From: Adiantum capillus-veneris | Taxonomy: Eukaryota > Streptophyta > Polypodiopsida > Polypodiales > Pteridaceae | Reading direction: 5' to 3' | Length of the DNA stretch: 64,000 nucleotides | Assembly: GCA_014529385.2 (NCBI GenBank) | Contig: CM043969.1 | Location: 70,313,176 to 70,377,175, forward strand | Shown here: piece by piece, positions 42,750 to 54,054 of the stretch | How the letters are laid out: each line of letters begins with the position of its first letter | Numbering within the stretch: position 1 is the stretch's first letter | The notes under the pieces: generated by a model | The model's input: the letters and a program-made list of their open reading frames with translations, nothing else | The model's database searches: none | Told to the model about the DNA's origin: nothing | Translations under genes and position numbers: made by a program

Positions 42750-44540
42750 TAATTTTCAATGAACAAAATATGTACAAAGATTACTTGAAAAGAAAACAAA
42801 CGAAAGAAACAGTGATGAGTACATGGAGCTTGAGGATGATGAAGACTCAAGGAGTGCAAACCGTGACAATATGCAACAATGTCAACCAAAAAAGGAGCCT
42901 CAACATATTCCCCGAAGATCCACAAGAGCAAGTAGATCTCCAGAAAGGTTTGTTCCTTCCTTCAACCATCTCTTGGTCTCAGATTTTGGAGAGCCATAAT
43001 CATACGAAGAAGCTATAGAACACAAATCCAAAGAAGAATGGATGAGGAGCATGCAAGTGGAGATAGACTCATTACATCGCAACCAAACATGGGAGTTGGT
43101 TGAGTTTCCTAAAGGTAAGTGAGCATTGCAGAACAAATGGGTATATAAGTTGAAGGAAGAAGAATCTGGCAAGAAAAGATACAACTCTAGGCTTGTGGTA
43201 AAAGGATTTTCTCAAAAGAAAGGTATTGACTTCAATGGAAAATTTTCTTTTGTTGTAAAAATGAACTCAATTAGGCTTGTCTTAAGTCTTGTGGCTGCTC
43301 GTGATTTAAATCTTGAGCAAATGGATGTAAATACGACATTCCCTCTCACGATGACTTAGAGGAGGAAATTTACATGCCTCAACCAAATTAAGAGATACGA
43401 AGTAAAAGGTAAGGAGAAAATGATTGGAAGATTAAAGAAGAGATTGTATGGTTTAAAGCAAGCATCTAGACAGTGGTACTTGAAGTTCGATCAATGGATG
43501 TTGGATCACGGATTCAGAAGATGCAACTCAGATCACGACGTCTACACAAAGAATTTTGGAGATGGGAAGCTCATTATCCTAATGTTGTATGTTGATGACA
43601 TGCCGATTGCAAGTTATAACATGCAGGATATCAAAGACCTAAAAGAGGACCTGTCTAAATCTTTTCCGATGAAAGATTTAGGTGCTGCAAAGAGGATACT
43701 CGGTATGCAGATATCAAGGGACATGACGAAGAAGACAGTAAATCTATTTCAAGAGGATTACATCAAGAAGGTACTAGAAAGGTTTGCAATGCAAGATGCA
43801 AAATCGATTTCTACACCATTGGCTAGTCACTTTAAACTAACCAAGGAATGTGAAAGACACAAGAGGAGATAGCCTATATGTCTAAAGTTCCAAATGCTGT
43901 AGCGATAGGCTCTCCAATATATGCTATGGTCTGGACAAGGCTAGATATTACACATGCAATGGGAGTTGGTGAGTAGGTTCATGGATAATCCAGGTAAAGA
44001 GCATTGACAAGCAGTGAAGTGGATACCTAAGTATCTAAAGGGGACAACCACAAATGCTTTGTATTTTCGAGGCATTGACATTTTATTGCAAGGATATGCT
44101 GATACAGATATGGTAGGTGACAAAGACACTTGAAGGAGCACTACTGGCTACGTCTTCACAATTGGAGGCACAATAGTAATTTGGGCTTCAAAGTTGATGA
44201 AAGTGGTCTCACTTTCTACCACGGAAGCAGAATATGTAGCAATGACAGAGGTGAGCAAAAAGATTATGTGGCTTCACAGATTCTTGGAGGAGCCTGGATA
44301 CAAGCAAGACAATTGTATCTTGTACAGTGACAACCAAAGCGCTATTCATCTTGCAAAGAATTTAGTCTTTCACTCAAGGAACAAGCACTCTTTTGGAAGA
44401 GGGACAACTAAAGCTAAGAAAGGTGCACATAAGTGTAAATCCTGCAGAAATGTTTACAAAGGTAGTCAACAAGGAGAAGGTGAGATTTTGCTCATCTTCA
44501 ATCGGCACTCAAGGATAAGAAGCCAGGATGGAAAGCAGTC
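42750..44540 (+). pseudogene. Copia 2: reverse transcriptase and RNase H
   Basis: RT blocks include NKWVYKLKEEESGKKRYNSR (about 43132), RLVVKGFSQKKGIDF, LYGLKQASRQWYLKFDQWM (about 43427) and the palm motif YVDDMPIAS (about 43588). RNase H remains (RSTTGYVFT-like, STTEAEYVAMTE, YSDNQSAIHLAKN) run to about 44400. Confidence 0.9.
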
Positions 44541-44571
44541 ACAGGTTTGGTGTGGAGATTAAGTGGGAGAT

Positions 44572-45159
44572 TGTTAAGTATGGCGGCTTGATTTACCCCT
44601 TGTAATTTTTTGTTTAAAAAACGTATATTTGTAAGGCCCCTGTTATGAGGAGAAGCCATCGTGCGTGAAGAAAAATCATTTGCAAAAATAAATAAATTTA
44701 CGGCCAGTCTCGAGCTTTGCTCGAGATTAGCTTCGTCAGAATATTATGGCCGGACGGCGGAAAGTGGTCGAAAATGGCCGATCGGTTGGCGATGGCCGAT
44801 GGTCGGAAGTCAATGGCCGGTGGCCGATTTCAAAGGTGGACTTGTCTTCTCAAGGGCGACCACACATGGGCGCATTGGAGAGTTCAACTTGGACTTGTCT
44901 ACACAAGGGCGGCCACACACGACTATCTCTCATGAGAGAGGGCAACCCTTTTGGACTATAAAAGAAGGCCTCTTCTACACACAAAATGGATTGTGGTGCA
45001 TTGTGAAGTTGGGTGTAGGATGGCGAGAGTGAAGCAAGGCGAGAGCTCCATTAAGGGTAATCCCTTTGTAACCTACTTCTTGTTTGAAGTACTAAAGCCA
45101 TTGAGTGGCTGCTTTCCCATGGATGTAGCTCACATTGAGTGAACCACATATATCCTGTG

Positions 45160-45190
<31 letters not shown>

Positions 45191-45273
45191 CCCTCTATAA
45201 TCTCTTGCATGTGGAAATTTTCCATTAAGTAAGATAATCTATTATCTACTTAGCTACGTCCTATTTCTTAACA
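44572..45273 (+). repeat. 3' LTR of copia 2
   Basis: A 702-base LTR following the purine tract AAGTGGGAGAT. It begins TGTTAAGTATGG like the 5' LTR and ends CTTAACA. A (CT)n tract lies at 45152-45188. Confidence 0.92.
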
Positions 45274-45429
45274 ACAGGTGCCCCCATTCGTCGACCTACA
45301 TAACAACTTATACTCTCTCGGAGTCCCCTAACCTTGCATTGCACGTCCTCCCTCCACGATTGTCCTATATGCACATCGGCACGGAATCACGTGGAGCCCG
45401 ACCCGACCTCCAACAAGAGAAGAGTGTCT

Positions 45430-45432
<3 letters not shown>

Positions 45433-45485
<53 letters not shown>
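45433..45485 (+). repeat. (CA)n microsatellite
   Basis: About 26 AC units without interruption. Confidence 0.97.
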
Positions 45486-45490
<5 letters not shown>

Positions 45491-46098
45491 GCACGACATG
45501 CAAAGAGTTGTATTGCCTACGAAACTACAACAGAAAGAGAGAGAGAAAGAGAGAGAGAACACCGGACTATCCCAACCCAAAGGCCACGTGCCATCTGCCC
45601 CTTTTTTCTCCTCGAAGCCATCAAAGCATCTGAACAGATTGGCCACAAAAAAATGGCTCCAAAATCATAATGACATACCATGGATAGTGTTGTCAAAGAG
45701 ATAACCTAAACAGGGTTCTATGAGATGAACAAAGAAAGAGAAAGAGATGACACATTTTGGAGCCAAAAAGGATTTGTCCTATTTTCACAATCATGGCTCT
45801 AGTATACCTAGCATCACCAAAAATCAAAATGTATTAGTTTCTCACAAGATTCCTAGATTCTTTCACCCTTTCGCTCTCTCTCGTATTGTGCATGCCTTTG
45901 AGGCTAGCCCTGCCAGGGGATTCTGCTAGGGTTATTAGGGGATTTTGTTAGACTATTTTCTTCGTATTGTTCTAAAATCCGTTTTGAATACATGTGGATT
46001 ATGTGGAAGGAGGTGTGTACTTCTATTTAGAGGGGGCTTACCCGATCGAAAGTTTGGGGGTGTTGTTTTACGATTCCAAATTGCACGTTTAGAAACTC

Positions 46099-46374
46099 AA
46101 CGTGGCTCAAGCTAGGCTTTACAATTCTGAAGCCAAAGTATTGGAAGATTGTGAAGAGGGCTATGAAGCATCAATGGATAGGTTCTCCTTTGCTATACAT
46201 TTTGGTTGATATGAAGCTATGCAAAAGATGCTAGATGAAGTTGGCGAGAAACTTGAAGAACACAAAGCAAGGATGGTCGAAGCCCACAAACTGATGATAA
46301 ATATGCAAAACAGAATTGATGCTTTGTCTATGGGTTTTAAGATGGGGCCTAGCTTGTTTTTTGCCTCAATGTAA
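46099..46374 (+). pseudogene. Unrecognised coding-like fragment, coiled coil
   Basis: One frame reads VAQARLYNSEAKVLEDCEEG and, after one in-frame stop near 46209, MQKMLDEVGEKLEEHKARMV with further heptad-like spacing. It is rich in E, K, A and L as in a coiled coil. I do not recognise a family. Upstream sequence in the same frame is not open. It could be a decayed host gene piece or gag remnant. Confidence 0.3.
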
Positions 46375-46725
46375 CGTCATCTATGACCCTCAAAGATATG
46401 TTTTATTGTGTCTCTATGTAACTTTGACTTCATGCTCTTGTATATTCTCTCTCCCTGCCTGGGGTATACGGATGTATTTTTGTCTCAATGTAACCTTATA
46501 TCTCCAGGTATACGGATGTATTTTTGTCTCAATGTAACCTTATATCTGACCCACTGCAAAGATATGTTTTAAGATGGTGCCCAACTTGTTTTTTTATCTC
46601 AATGTAACCTCATATATGGCCCGCAGAGATACGTTTTATTATGTCTGTATGTAACTTCGACTTCATGCTCATGTATATTCTCTCTCCTTGCCTGGGGTAT
46701 ACGGATGTATTTTTGTCTTCCTTAA
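46335..46725 (+). repeat. Imperfect tandem duplication, period about 232 bases
   Basis: TTTTAAGATGG.GCC.A.CTTG begins at 46335 and 46567, and both copies continue through TCTCAATGTAAC, GACTTCATGCTC and CCTGGGGTATACGGATG. Within the first unit the GTATACGGATGTATTTTTGT segment is itself duplicated near 46464 and 46508. Confidence 0.88.
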
Positions 46726-46789
46726 TTAATCTTTGCATTTATATTGATAGAAAAAGGTTAAATTTTGAATACGGATAAAACAAAAAAAA

Positions 46790-46925
46790 GGAAGGAAATC
46801 TACTCTCAAAAGTGAGAAAGAAACCTCAGCTGAAAAAGAAAGAACTCCTAATTAGCACATGCACATGTCTACACATTTACAGACATATGTGCATGGATGA
46901 ACACACGGATGCGTGCGCGCGCGCG

Positions 46926-46981
<56 letters not shown>

Positions 46982-47140
46982 ATACTATTAGAGGAGAGGC
47001 TTGACAAATTGACTTCATTATCCTTTTCAAAATCATTTATATTTGGAGCATGGTACGATTCAGGAAGATCAAACTCGGAATAAAAAAACAAGAACATCTA
47101 AGGATATTTCTTCCCAAATAAATAAACCACTTTTCTTGAT
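46790..47140 (+). repeat. Dispersed repeat R2, copy 1
   Basis: It shares with 56680-56975, in the same orientation, GAAAGAAAGAACTCCTAAT, AGCACATGCACATG, AATTGACT.CA.TATC.TTTTCAAAA, CATTTATATTTGGAGCAT and AAGATCAAAC. This copy contains a (GC)n(AC)n tract at 46912-46978 that is absent from the other. No coding frame; family unknown. Confidence 0.75.
46912..46978 (+). repeat. (GC)n(AC)n microsatellite
   Basis: A short GCGCGC run passes into about 25 AC units. Confidence 0.95.
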
Positions 47141-48280
47141 TGATATGCTACCAAAACTGGTTGAGATGGGATAGGCTCAATCCTGGCATGCCTATCACTA
47201 TTTGTTGCATGGACATGCACATTCAAAAGCTTATCTAGGGGGCTTTTAACAGCCATAGGTGCAGTGGAGTGCAATTGAATGTTGAGGATTCTCCATCAGC
47301 ATTACACGTAACAAAAGTTGGTATGTACAACAAGAAGCATGCACATCTACTTAAAATACGATGGAGCTAGCAGCCAATTAGCGATGCTCTGCGTTCACAA
47401 GGATATTTGTATCGTCTCGCGTGGGATATGTGCGATTTGCTACTAGAAAAAAAAAAAAACAATGCAAGATGAGTTTTGAATGCATGACATTAACCAAGCA
47501 TGAAGATGCACGTCAGCTATTTTAAACCAAGACTCCAACTCACAGATATTGCTTTTGATACGCGCACAAACTATACATGAAGAGCTAGATATGTATTTCT
47601 TGTAGGATAGGTATGTCTTTTTTTTTTTCTTTTTGCAAAACCCACAATTGGTGGGTGAGTATATAATATAAATAGAGAAAATACATGATAATCCATGCTC
47701 AACACGATCCACAGATACCAGATACAACTTCCTAGACATTGTAAACCAACAATCCATAGCCAATATATCTAGAGGCCCATGTTGAGACTGCCACCCCAGA
47801 CATAGGTCATCCCTAAGATGCATCTGAATACGCATACACCAAATTGCCACCCTCGACAAAGAGAAAGACCATACGGGGCGGGGTCCATTGTCCCCATCAC
47901 CCGAGCTGAACTCCGAGGTGCCACCACACAGGAGCCGCTGCCACCAGCCACCGATGTGCCTCAAGAGACCCACAAGCAAAAAGAAGATCAGGTGAACGGA
48001 AATCACCACCGACCACCGAGGAGAACCTGGCGATACTTAGAAAACGGAGAGAAACACAAACACCAACACATGCAGTTGAACGGAAAACCAGGCTATTTGG
48101 GGTGAGCTGTCGAGCCGACCACGACCATACAAGCCGCTGCTCGACGCCGAACCACAACCATTCACGACTTGTTGTTGCAACCTGAACTGGAGCTGAGGAC
48201 CCAAAGAGTGAGAGAGTGTCCGACCCATGACCTGAAAATCCACTTTGTCCACCACTCATCGGTATGTGGAGACAGACTCC

Positions 48281-48281
<1 letters not shown>
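47141..48281. other. Gene-free stretch
   Basis: Open stretches on the minus strand (48009-47443, 48466-47897) lack recognisable domains and are partly made by microsatellites. No gene is called. Confidence 0.4.
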
Positions 48282-48325
<44 letters not shown>

Positions 48326-48377
48326 TTTTATGGACATGTGTAAAGATGGGAGGAGAAGAGAGAGAGAGAGAGAGAGA
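48282..48377 (+). repeat. (GA)n microsatellites
   Basis: GA runs at 48282-48323 and 48357-48377. Confidence 0.95.
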
Positions 48378-48608
48378 TTTTGATCATGCGCTTTGCTTGG
48401 CTGCGCAATAGACAGCGAAGGAGTTGAGGGTGCCTTGAGTGCTTTATCATGCACACAACTCTCCAAAGGTGGGGAGGGTATAAGCTAACGAGGTGAGTTG
48501 GAGCGAAGACACTAAAGGAGTGAGGATGAGCAATGGGCAGTGCGCAGAGAGAGGAGGGGCACAAACTATCAGAATATATGTTTAGGTTGGGTAGGCAAGA
48601 AACGCATG

Positions 48609-48731
48609 CTCTCTCTCTCTCACTCACTCTCACTCTCACTCACACTCACACACACACACACACACACATAGCATGAGCAGAGCTACAAACGCTACTCTGT
48701 GTGTGTGTGGGTGTGGGTGTGTGTGTGTGTG
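48609..48731 (+). repeat. (CT)n, (CA)n and (GT)n cluster
   Basis: CT then CACT then CA units at 48609-48668, and GT units at 48699-48731. The two runs are complementary and could fold back on each other. Confidence 0.93.
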
Positions 48732-49058
48732 GAAGGAGCGAGGTAAGGGTACAACATATGTTGAAAGAATAAGCTGCATCAGATAAGGAGGTAGGAATGC
48801 TGTGAGCAGGAGCATCAGATGGGGATCAGGTGTGTGGGAGGTCGCTCAATGAGCAGCGGATAGCAAGGCTACATAACATCGTATTGCACGACTAATGTGA
48901 GCAGCAATATCTGATTGTGAGATAGTTGTGCGCCTTGGGCTATAGGGCATGATGGAACTTGTTGGGAGAAGGGAGGAGGGAGGCAACGATATTGCAGATG
49001 GGGCTAGAGGTGACGGACTTGCAAAGAACCACATGATTTTTTTTTTTGGGGGAAAAGA

Positions 49059-49060
<2 letters not shown>

Positions 49061-49090
<30 letters not shown>
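49061..49090 (+). repeat. Poly-G tract of 30 bases
   Basis: An uninterrupted run of 30 G, preceded by a T run and followed within 30 bases by GCGCGCGCGC. Its length in the real genome may differ, since such runs are error-prone in assemblies. Confidence 0.93.
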
Positions 49091-49091
<1 letters not shown>

Positions 49092-49559
49092 GAACCACGA
49101 AAATCAATGAATTGCGCGCGCGCGCGCACACACACAAAGGGACTCCGACTCAGGGAGTGGTGCTGTTTGCAGAGATACCATCTCTGACAGTGAAGGCGTA
49201 GAGGGACAGAGAGTTGTTCTGCCTAGTTGCCTTTGGATTTCTAGGTGCTCTATGGCAGGGTGGTTTGCTGGGTGATGGGAGGCTAGCAATCCTAATGTTG
49301 TGGGGAAAGGAAAAATGATTGAGGGGTTGGGCATGCCTTGGGAGGAGGGCCCCGACAACCCCCCGCTTTCGGTGTTCCGTGCCCTTTTACTTATGGCGCA
49401 TTGGGAGAGGCTTGCCCTCCCATCCCTTTCGTAGGGGGATTACTGGTGGCGTGAAATGTTTGCTGGTGATGTTGGGTCTCTATGTGTGAGTGGCAAGCAA
49501 AGATGTGTGAGTGGAAAGCAAAAGGCAAGCGGTAGTAAAACCTTCCCTTGGTGGCAATG

Positions 49560-49760
49560 CTCCTAGCATCATAGGATAGTTCTCATTATTTTTAGTTTCC
49601 AACTTAAGTTTTTGTAGACTTTATCGTCATTTTGAGTAATAAAAGAGAAAAGTAGCTTTGAGTCTCCATCTCCATTGTGTACTCTCTTTGTCATTTATGT
49701 GTGCTTGAAAAAGCTCAAGCTCTCTCCTTCTCTATCTCTTTTCGTGGTATTAGAGAGTGA
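49560..49760 (+). repeat. LTR end and primer-site relic (tentative)
   Basis: AATAAAAGAGAAAAG, a CTCTCTCCTTCTCTATCTC stretch and TGGTATTAGAG at 49747-49757 look like the R/U5 end of an LTR followed by a decayed Met-tRNA primer site. No further element parts were recognised. Confidence 0.4.
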
Positions 49761-52135
49761 TTGTAGCTAAGAAGTTATGAGCAACAAGCAGGAGTAGCAA
49801 TTTAAGAAGCGATTAAGGGTAAGGGTTTCTCCATTCTCCTCCTTGTTGTGTCGGTAGTTTTGGGAAGCACCTTACAAAACCCTCTAAATCACGTGCAAAC
49901 AAATCCCAATAAAAAACCCCTTTTACACATTTTGTGGATTGGAATGACACTACCCATCTTCCCTCATAAACTTGATTTTTTTTTTACAAAATGAATTAAA
50001 ATGCCTCTCTTGTAAATGTAAATCTGTAACTTATGTCAATTGTTAAATATCCTCAAGTCAAGTGCACGTGAAACACCTTCATACCTAGAAGGTGCATCCC
50101 CTAGGGTTGGTAGTACACTCACCCACGGGATTCTCAAGAGGCGTCAATAATGATCTTCAACCTTGACAATTTCTATGGGAGATCTTGCATGTCAGCACTC
50201 TACATAGTACTCTCAACTAGGCCTATGCATCCAAATTTCACGTTTGGGCATGTTTGAACCTCCATTTTGGAGCTAGAGTGTGCTGAAAGGCACGAACACA
50301 AAGGTTCAAGATTTTGCAAATCTCCTAGTTTGGTGTCAGAGGAAGCTCGATAGGTGTTTCCGTTCCTATAGCTATTACATAGTGCTATGAAACAATATAT
50401 CAAGTGTATGTACGTATATGGTGATAGATACATGCTATTTTTGGTATGTTGTAGATTTTATACAATTTTTATTTTTTACAAATTCTATACTTGCTCCTTT
50501 CCACTCAATTAGGTGGAATTAGCGGAGATTCCACCTTCTCACCTTAGTCTTCATTTTCAACCCCAAAATATGCAACGAACAGATCTTAAGATCGAGCGCA
50601 TGACTTTGGAGTTGGAACGAGTCCTCCCACATAGGCCAGTTGACCGCGACCGACTTCCTGTTGCACGCAAAGTTCATGCATATAAAAAAAAGTGCTTTTA
50701 GGCTATGCCCCCCACCTGCGTTCTCGTTGTTCGACCCCCTATCCTCCCTCCCCCCCGCCCCTCCTTCCAACGAGCTCTTGGCAACAACTATGGAAGCTTG
50801 AGGTTTGAGCTTGGCCCGGATCCGCCAGCAAGGAGAAGGCAGATTTGAAGCTTGACGAAGCTTGGAGCATCACGGCGTGTGTATTGCCACTTGAGAAGCT
50901 TAGCTTGGAGGGAAATCTCTGCACGAAATGAAGCAAGGGAGGAAGGTCTGCAAATTGATCTCTTTGGAGATCTTGAAAGTTGCAGAGAATTGAGCAGGTG
51001 AGCATCTTGAAGCCTATGGACATATCTTGGAGCTTGAAGCCCTTGCTCGTGTGCAAGCAACCTAAGCAACCATGGAATATTGGAAGCTAGGAATGTTGAA
51101 GTGCAGAGCATCGAGCATGTCGAGCTTAGAAGCAGTAATCAAGATGTCTACAACGAGCACAATCAAGCAAGGGCAAGTGCAGTGAGAACCGATCAAGCAA
51201 CAACACTAGGAAAAAATGGGCAATCAAGGATCAAATTCAAAGGCTTGAAGGTGAAGTGAGCATTGGAATCTTCCAAGGTGGGCAACGAGTAGCAGCTCAA
51301 AATGAGAAGCAAATTGGGGGCTCTACAGGGCTATTTTTTTTGTGTGTGCAGGTGGGCAGCCACAAGAGCTTACAATTGGAGAGAGAAGTTTCAGTAGCTC
51401 CTAATCGAGTAGTGAATGGAGCATTGGAAGCAAGCCTTAGCAAGCGCATTCCGAGCATGGAATCAAACATGCATCAATGCTCTTTAATTTTTCAAAGTAG
51501 TGTGAGAAAATCACAAGCGGAGCAAAATCTTGGGGGAGTGAACACAATGAGAAAATCAAACAGGAAATTAAAGGAAGCAGGTGGCACTGGCCAAGGTCAA
51601 GAGCAAAAATTGGCCAATAGGTATGCAATTATTGTTCAGTGTTGTGTTTGTGCACGCATGCGAGTGCACACACACACACACCCCTAAGTACTTATACAAC
51701 TAATATTTTAACCTAGCACAAAAACCGACTCTTTACCAGGTTGGATTTAGGATTTCTTTACCCCACAACCCCTCATTACAAAATCCCCCCCCCCCCTTCC
51801 CTTCTTGGGACTGGCCCCTTAAAGCATCACTGTAATAACCTTTTTAGCCTCTCAAAGGCGCATGAACTATGGGACACTACCCCAAAATAATGGTAACTGG
51901 CGGGCATTTTTGGATACTGAGTTAAATGACTTTGTGCATGTCGAGTAGTTCACGCCTATCGTTTACAATATCTACCTCACGACCTTACTGTCATATGAGC
52001 TCTGTGCACCCGCACGCTTCATGATGATGTTCTTTCTCTCTTCTCTCCCACTCAATCCCCCTATGGGGCCATGGCGGCTTCTGCTTGTAGCCAGGCACTT
52101 TGGAAATCGAGTAGAATTCAAAGACACAGGTTTGC
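49761..52135. other. Gene-free stretch
   Basis: Open stretches such as 51256-51687 show no recognisable domain. AAGC/AGCAAG words recur at 50800-51450, as in old tandem repeats. A short (CA)n lies at 51667-51682 and a C run at 51787-51796. Confidence 0.4.
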
Positions 52136-52144
52136 ATCATCATG

Positions 52145-52312
52145 AAGCACTATATAAAGGAGAGGATGGCCTTGATTCCCTCACTTAGTCTCCTTGTGTG
52201 GTGTTTGTGTTGGTGTGAAGAGAGATCTGAGGGCTTTTCCTGGAATCTTACCTACTATCTAACCATGGAGCTCGTGGAGAAAGATGGTGCTTCTCAGGTC
52301 CACATTCTGTAA
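52145..52312 (+). promoter_or_regulatory. Possible promoter-like segment
   Basis: ACTATATAAAGGAG near 52149 is followed after about 110 bases by an ATG in CTAACCATGGAGCTCGTGG (ATG at 52265) with a short open frame of about 15 codons. It could be an LTR or gene promoter remnant; nothing coding follows. Confidence 0.25.
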
Positions 52313-53760
52313 AAGTATTTATTTACTTGGTTTTTTCACACCAAACGTTCTAGTTTTATATGGTATGTAGGGAAATTTTCTAAACTAAAGTAAGAAAGAT
52401 GGTGTGGCTTGAGATTTAGCAGCCATGAACAAACTACTCCATGAACTTATGTGCTTTCTCTAACGACGTATGTAAAAAAAAAGTAGTTGACATAGTTTCT
52501 TTTGATTTGTTTTGACTCTAGGCATAAAAGACACTTGGCCTGAGTAGATAAATGAGAATTGCAAGGATTTATGAAGGGTTTTTTCACATGCCTTGTGTTT
52601 TATGACTGCACGGGTGTAGGTATCTCTAGATTGATGCTTTGGCTGGCATTCACTCTAGAAAAACTAGGATTTGGCCATATTTTTTGATGTATAGGGATAA
52701 CTAGCATTAGTTCATACCCATGCACTTCAGGAGTAAGCATGGCAATAAGTCTAAGGCCTAGGTTTTGGGCTTGTAGTTCTGCATACTGACTCAATATTTT
52801 GGGCTATTAGCTGCGGGTTTAAGCCGTTGATGCCATTAAAAAGCAAGATACACCAGTGGTGTATCTACGTACTGGCTCGGTATATTGGGATAACTGTAAA
52901 AAAGGGGGGGCGGAGTCCAATGAGCCCTTGATGCATGGTTTTTGTTGGGCTATTAGCATAATCATGGTGTCACATTGATGATGTATTGCGAACTATGATC
53001 CGGGCCATATTGCATACCATGATGGAGGTTTTTTTTATAACGATGCCGTGACTGAACATACTAGATTTAATGGGTTTATTTTCACCTAAGGAATGGCTTA
53101 TTTACACTTGTTTATACAGGTTTGATATTTTTTGGTTCCTCTTACTCAAACTAAATCTAGTGGATCTGTTTGGCTTGATATGCTTAGCTGAATTTTTTTT
53201 GCCTTAACCAAACAACAGACAACTATTTGAGGTATAACATGAATTTTTTTTTAGCGTCGTATCTGTTGCTAAGGACAAAGTTACTATGTTTTGATTGATG
53301 GTTTTAAAGATGGAGGTGGTAAGAGGTTTACTGCATACACTTGATTGGTCTAGGAGAATTGTTTGACTAATTTTTCCACATTAAAATAAGTGAATGACAA
53401 GCATGCTATGTAAAATTTTGATGGTGTATAGTTGAGAAGTAGGCACAAAATAACTTTGAACTAATGGTGGTATTAAGTCACTTTGATTAGAAGGGGTGGT
53501 GGCCTTTTGATCAAAATGATACATATGTAAATATCTATTTAAGGTCTATTAAAAATTGGGCTAGATAGAAACCATACGTATAATAACTATCATAATTCAA
53601 AAGGGTAATGGCCTTTTTCACTAGCTTTTTTTTTTGTTTTGAAATAAATGTACACTTTGGACGTTTGTTTAAGTAAAAAAATTTGTAAGTTGGACATGGA
53701 TAACAACTGATATAGTCCGTTGACACCTGTAAAACACATTCAAAACTAACGTACTTGTTG
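52300..53760. repeat. Dispersed repeat R3, second copy
   Basis: It parallels 12600-14103, most clearly in its last 300 bases (AAGGGGTGGTGGCCTTTTGATC at 53487, TTGGACATGGATAACAACTGATA, GTTGACACCTGTAAAACAC). It is A+T-rich without a coding frame. Confidence 0.5.
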
Positions 53761-54031
53761 TCTTGATTGAATGGATGTAGGTGAGGACTCTATCCTTTCT
53801 TGGATTTTTTTTTGGCTTGTAGCAAATGCTTGTCCATGATTACACTTGCTCCTACTACTTGGGAAGTACTTCTTTAATGAGTCATTATCATTGTATACTA
53901 GAATGAGGCCTCATTCTCATAAGCCACGTTTAAAGATAATTCTAAGATTGAGTTGCTTTTGTACTAATCATTGCCTTTTCCAACTTTGACATCGAATCAA
54001 TGGCTATGATTTGAAGACCTTGTCACACATG

Positions 54032-54054
54032 TAGAGAGAGAGAGAGAGAGAGAG
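54032..54054 (+). repeat. (GA)n microsatellite
   Basis: About 11 GA units. Confidence 0.93.

Larger units (their letters stand above)
39857..45273 (+). mobile_element. Ty1/copia retrotransposon 2 (Tnt1/Tork-like), both LTRs present
   Basis: A 5.4-kb element with two LTRs, a tRNA-Met primer site at 40621-40632, gag, zinc knuckle, protease, integrase, reverse transcriptase, RNase H and a purine tract. The ends are TGTTAAG and CTTAACA, a perfect 7-base inverted repeat. The flanks ATAGG (39852-39856) and ACAGG (45274-45278) agree at 4 of 5 bases, consistent with an aged target repeat. The LTRs differ by many substitutions and about 60 bases in length, so the insertion is old. The coding part is a fossil with more than ten breaks. 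Confidence 0.93.

Noticed and set aside
47443-48466. Two open frames of nearly 190 codons on the minus strand
   Set aside because: They run through microsatellites, show poly-Ser-Leu runs from CT repeats and have no recognisable domain.
51256-51687. 143-codon frame as a host gene
   Set aside because: Neighbouring frames are equally open, no splice context or domain is visible, and the area is rich in short repeats.
52145-52312. TATA box plus ATG as the start of a host gene
   Set aside because: The frame closes after about 15 codons and no following exon is recognisable; kept only as a low-confidence site.
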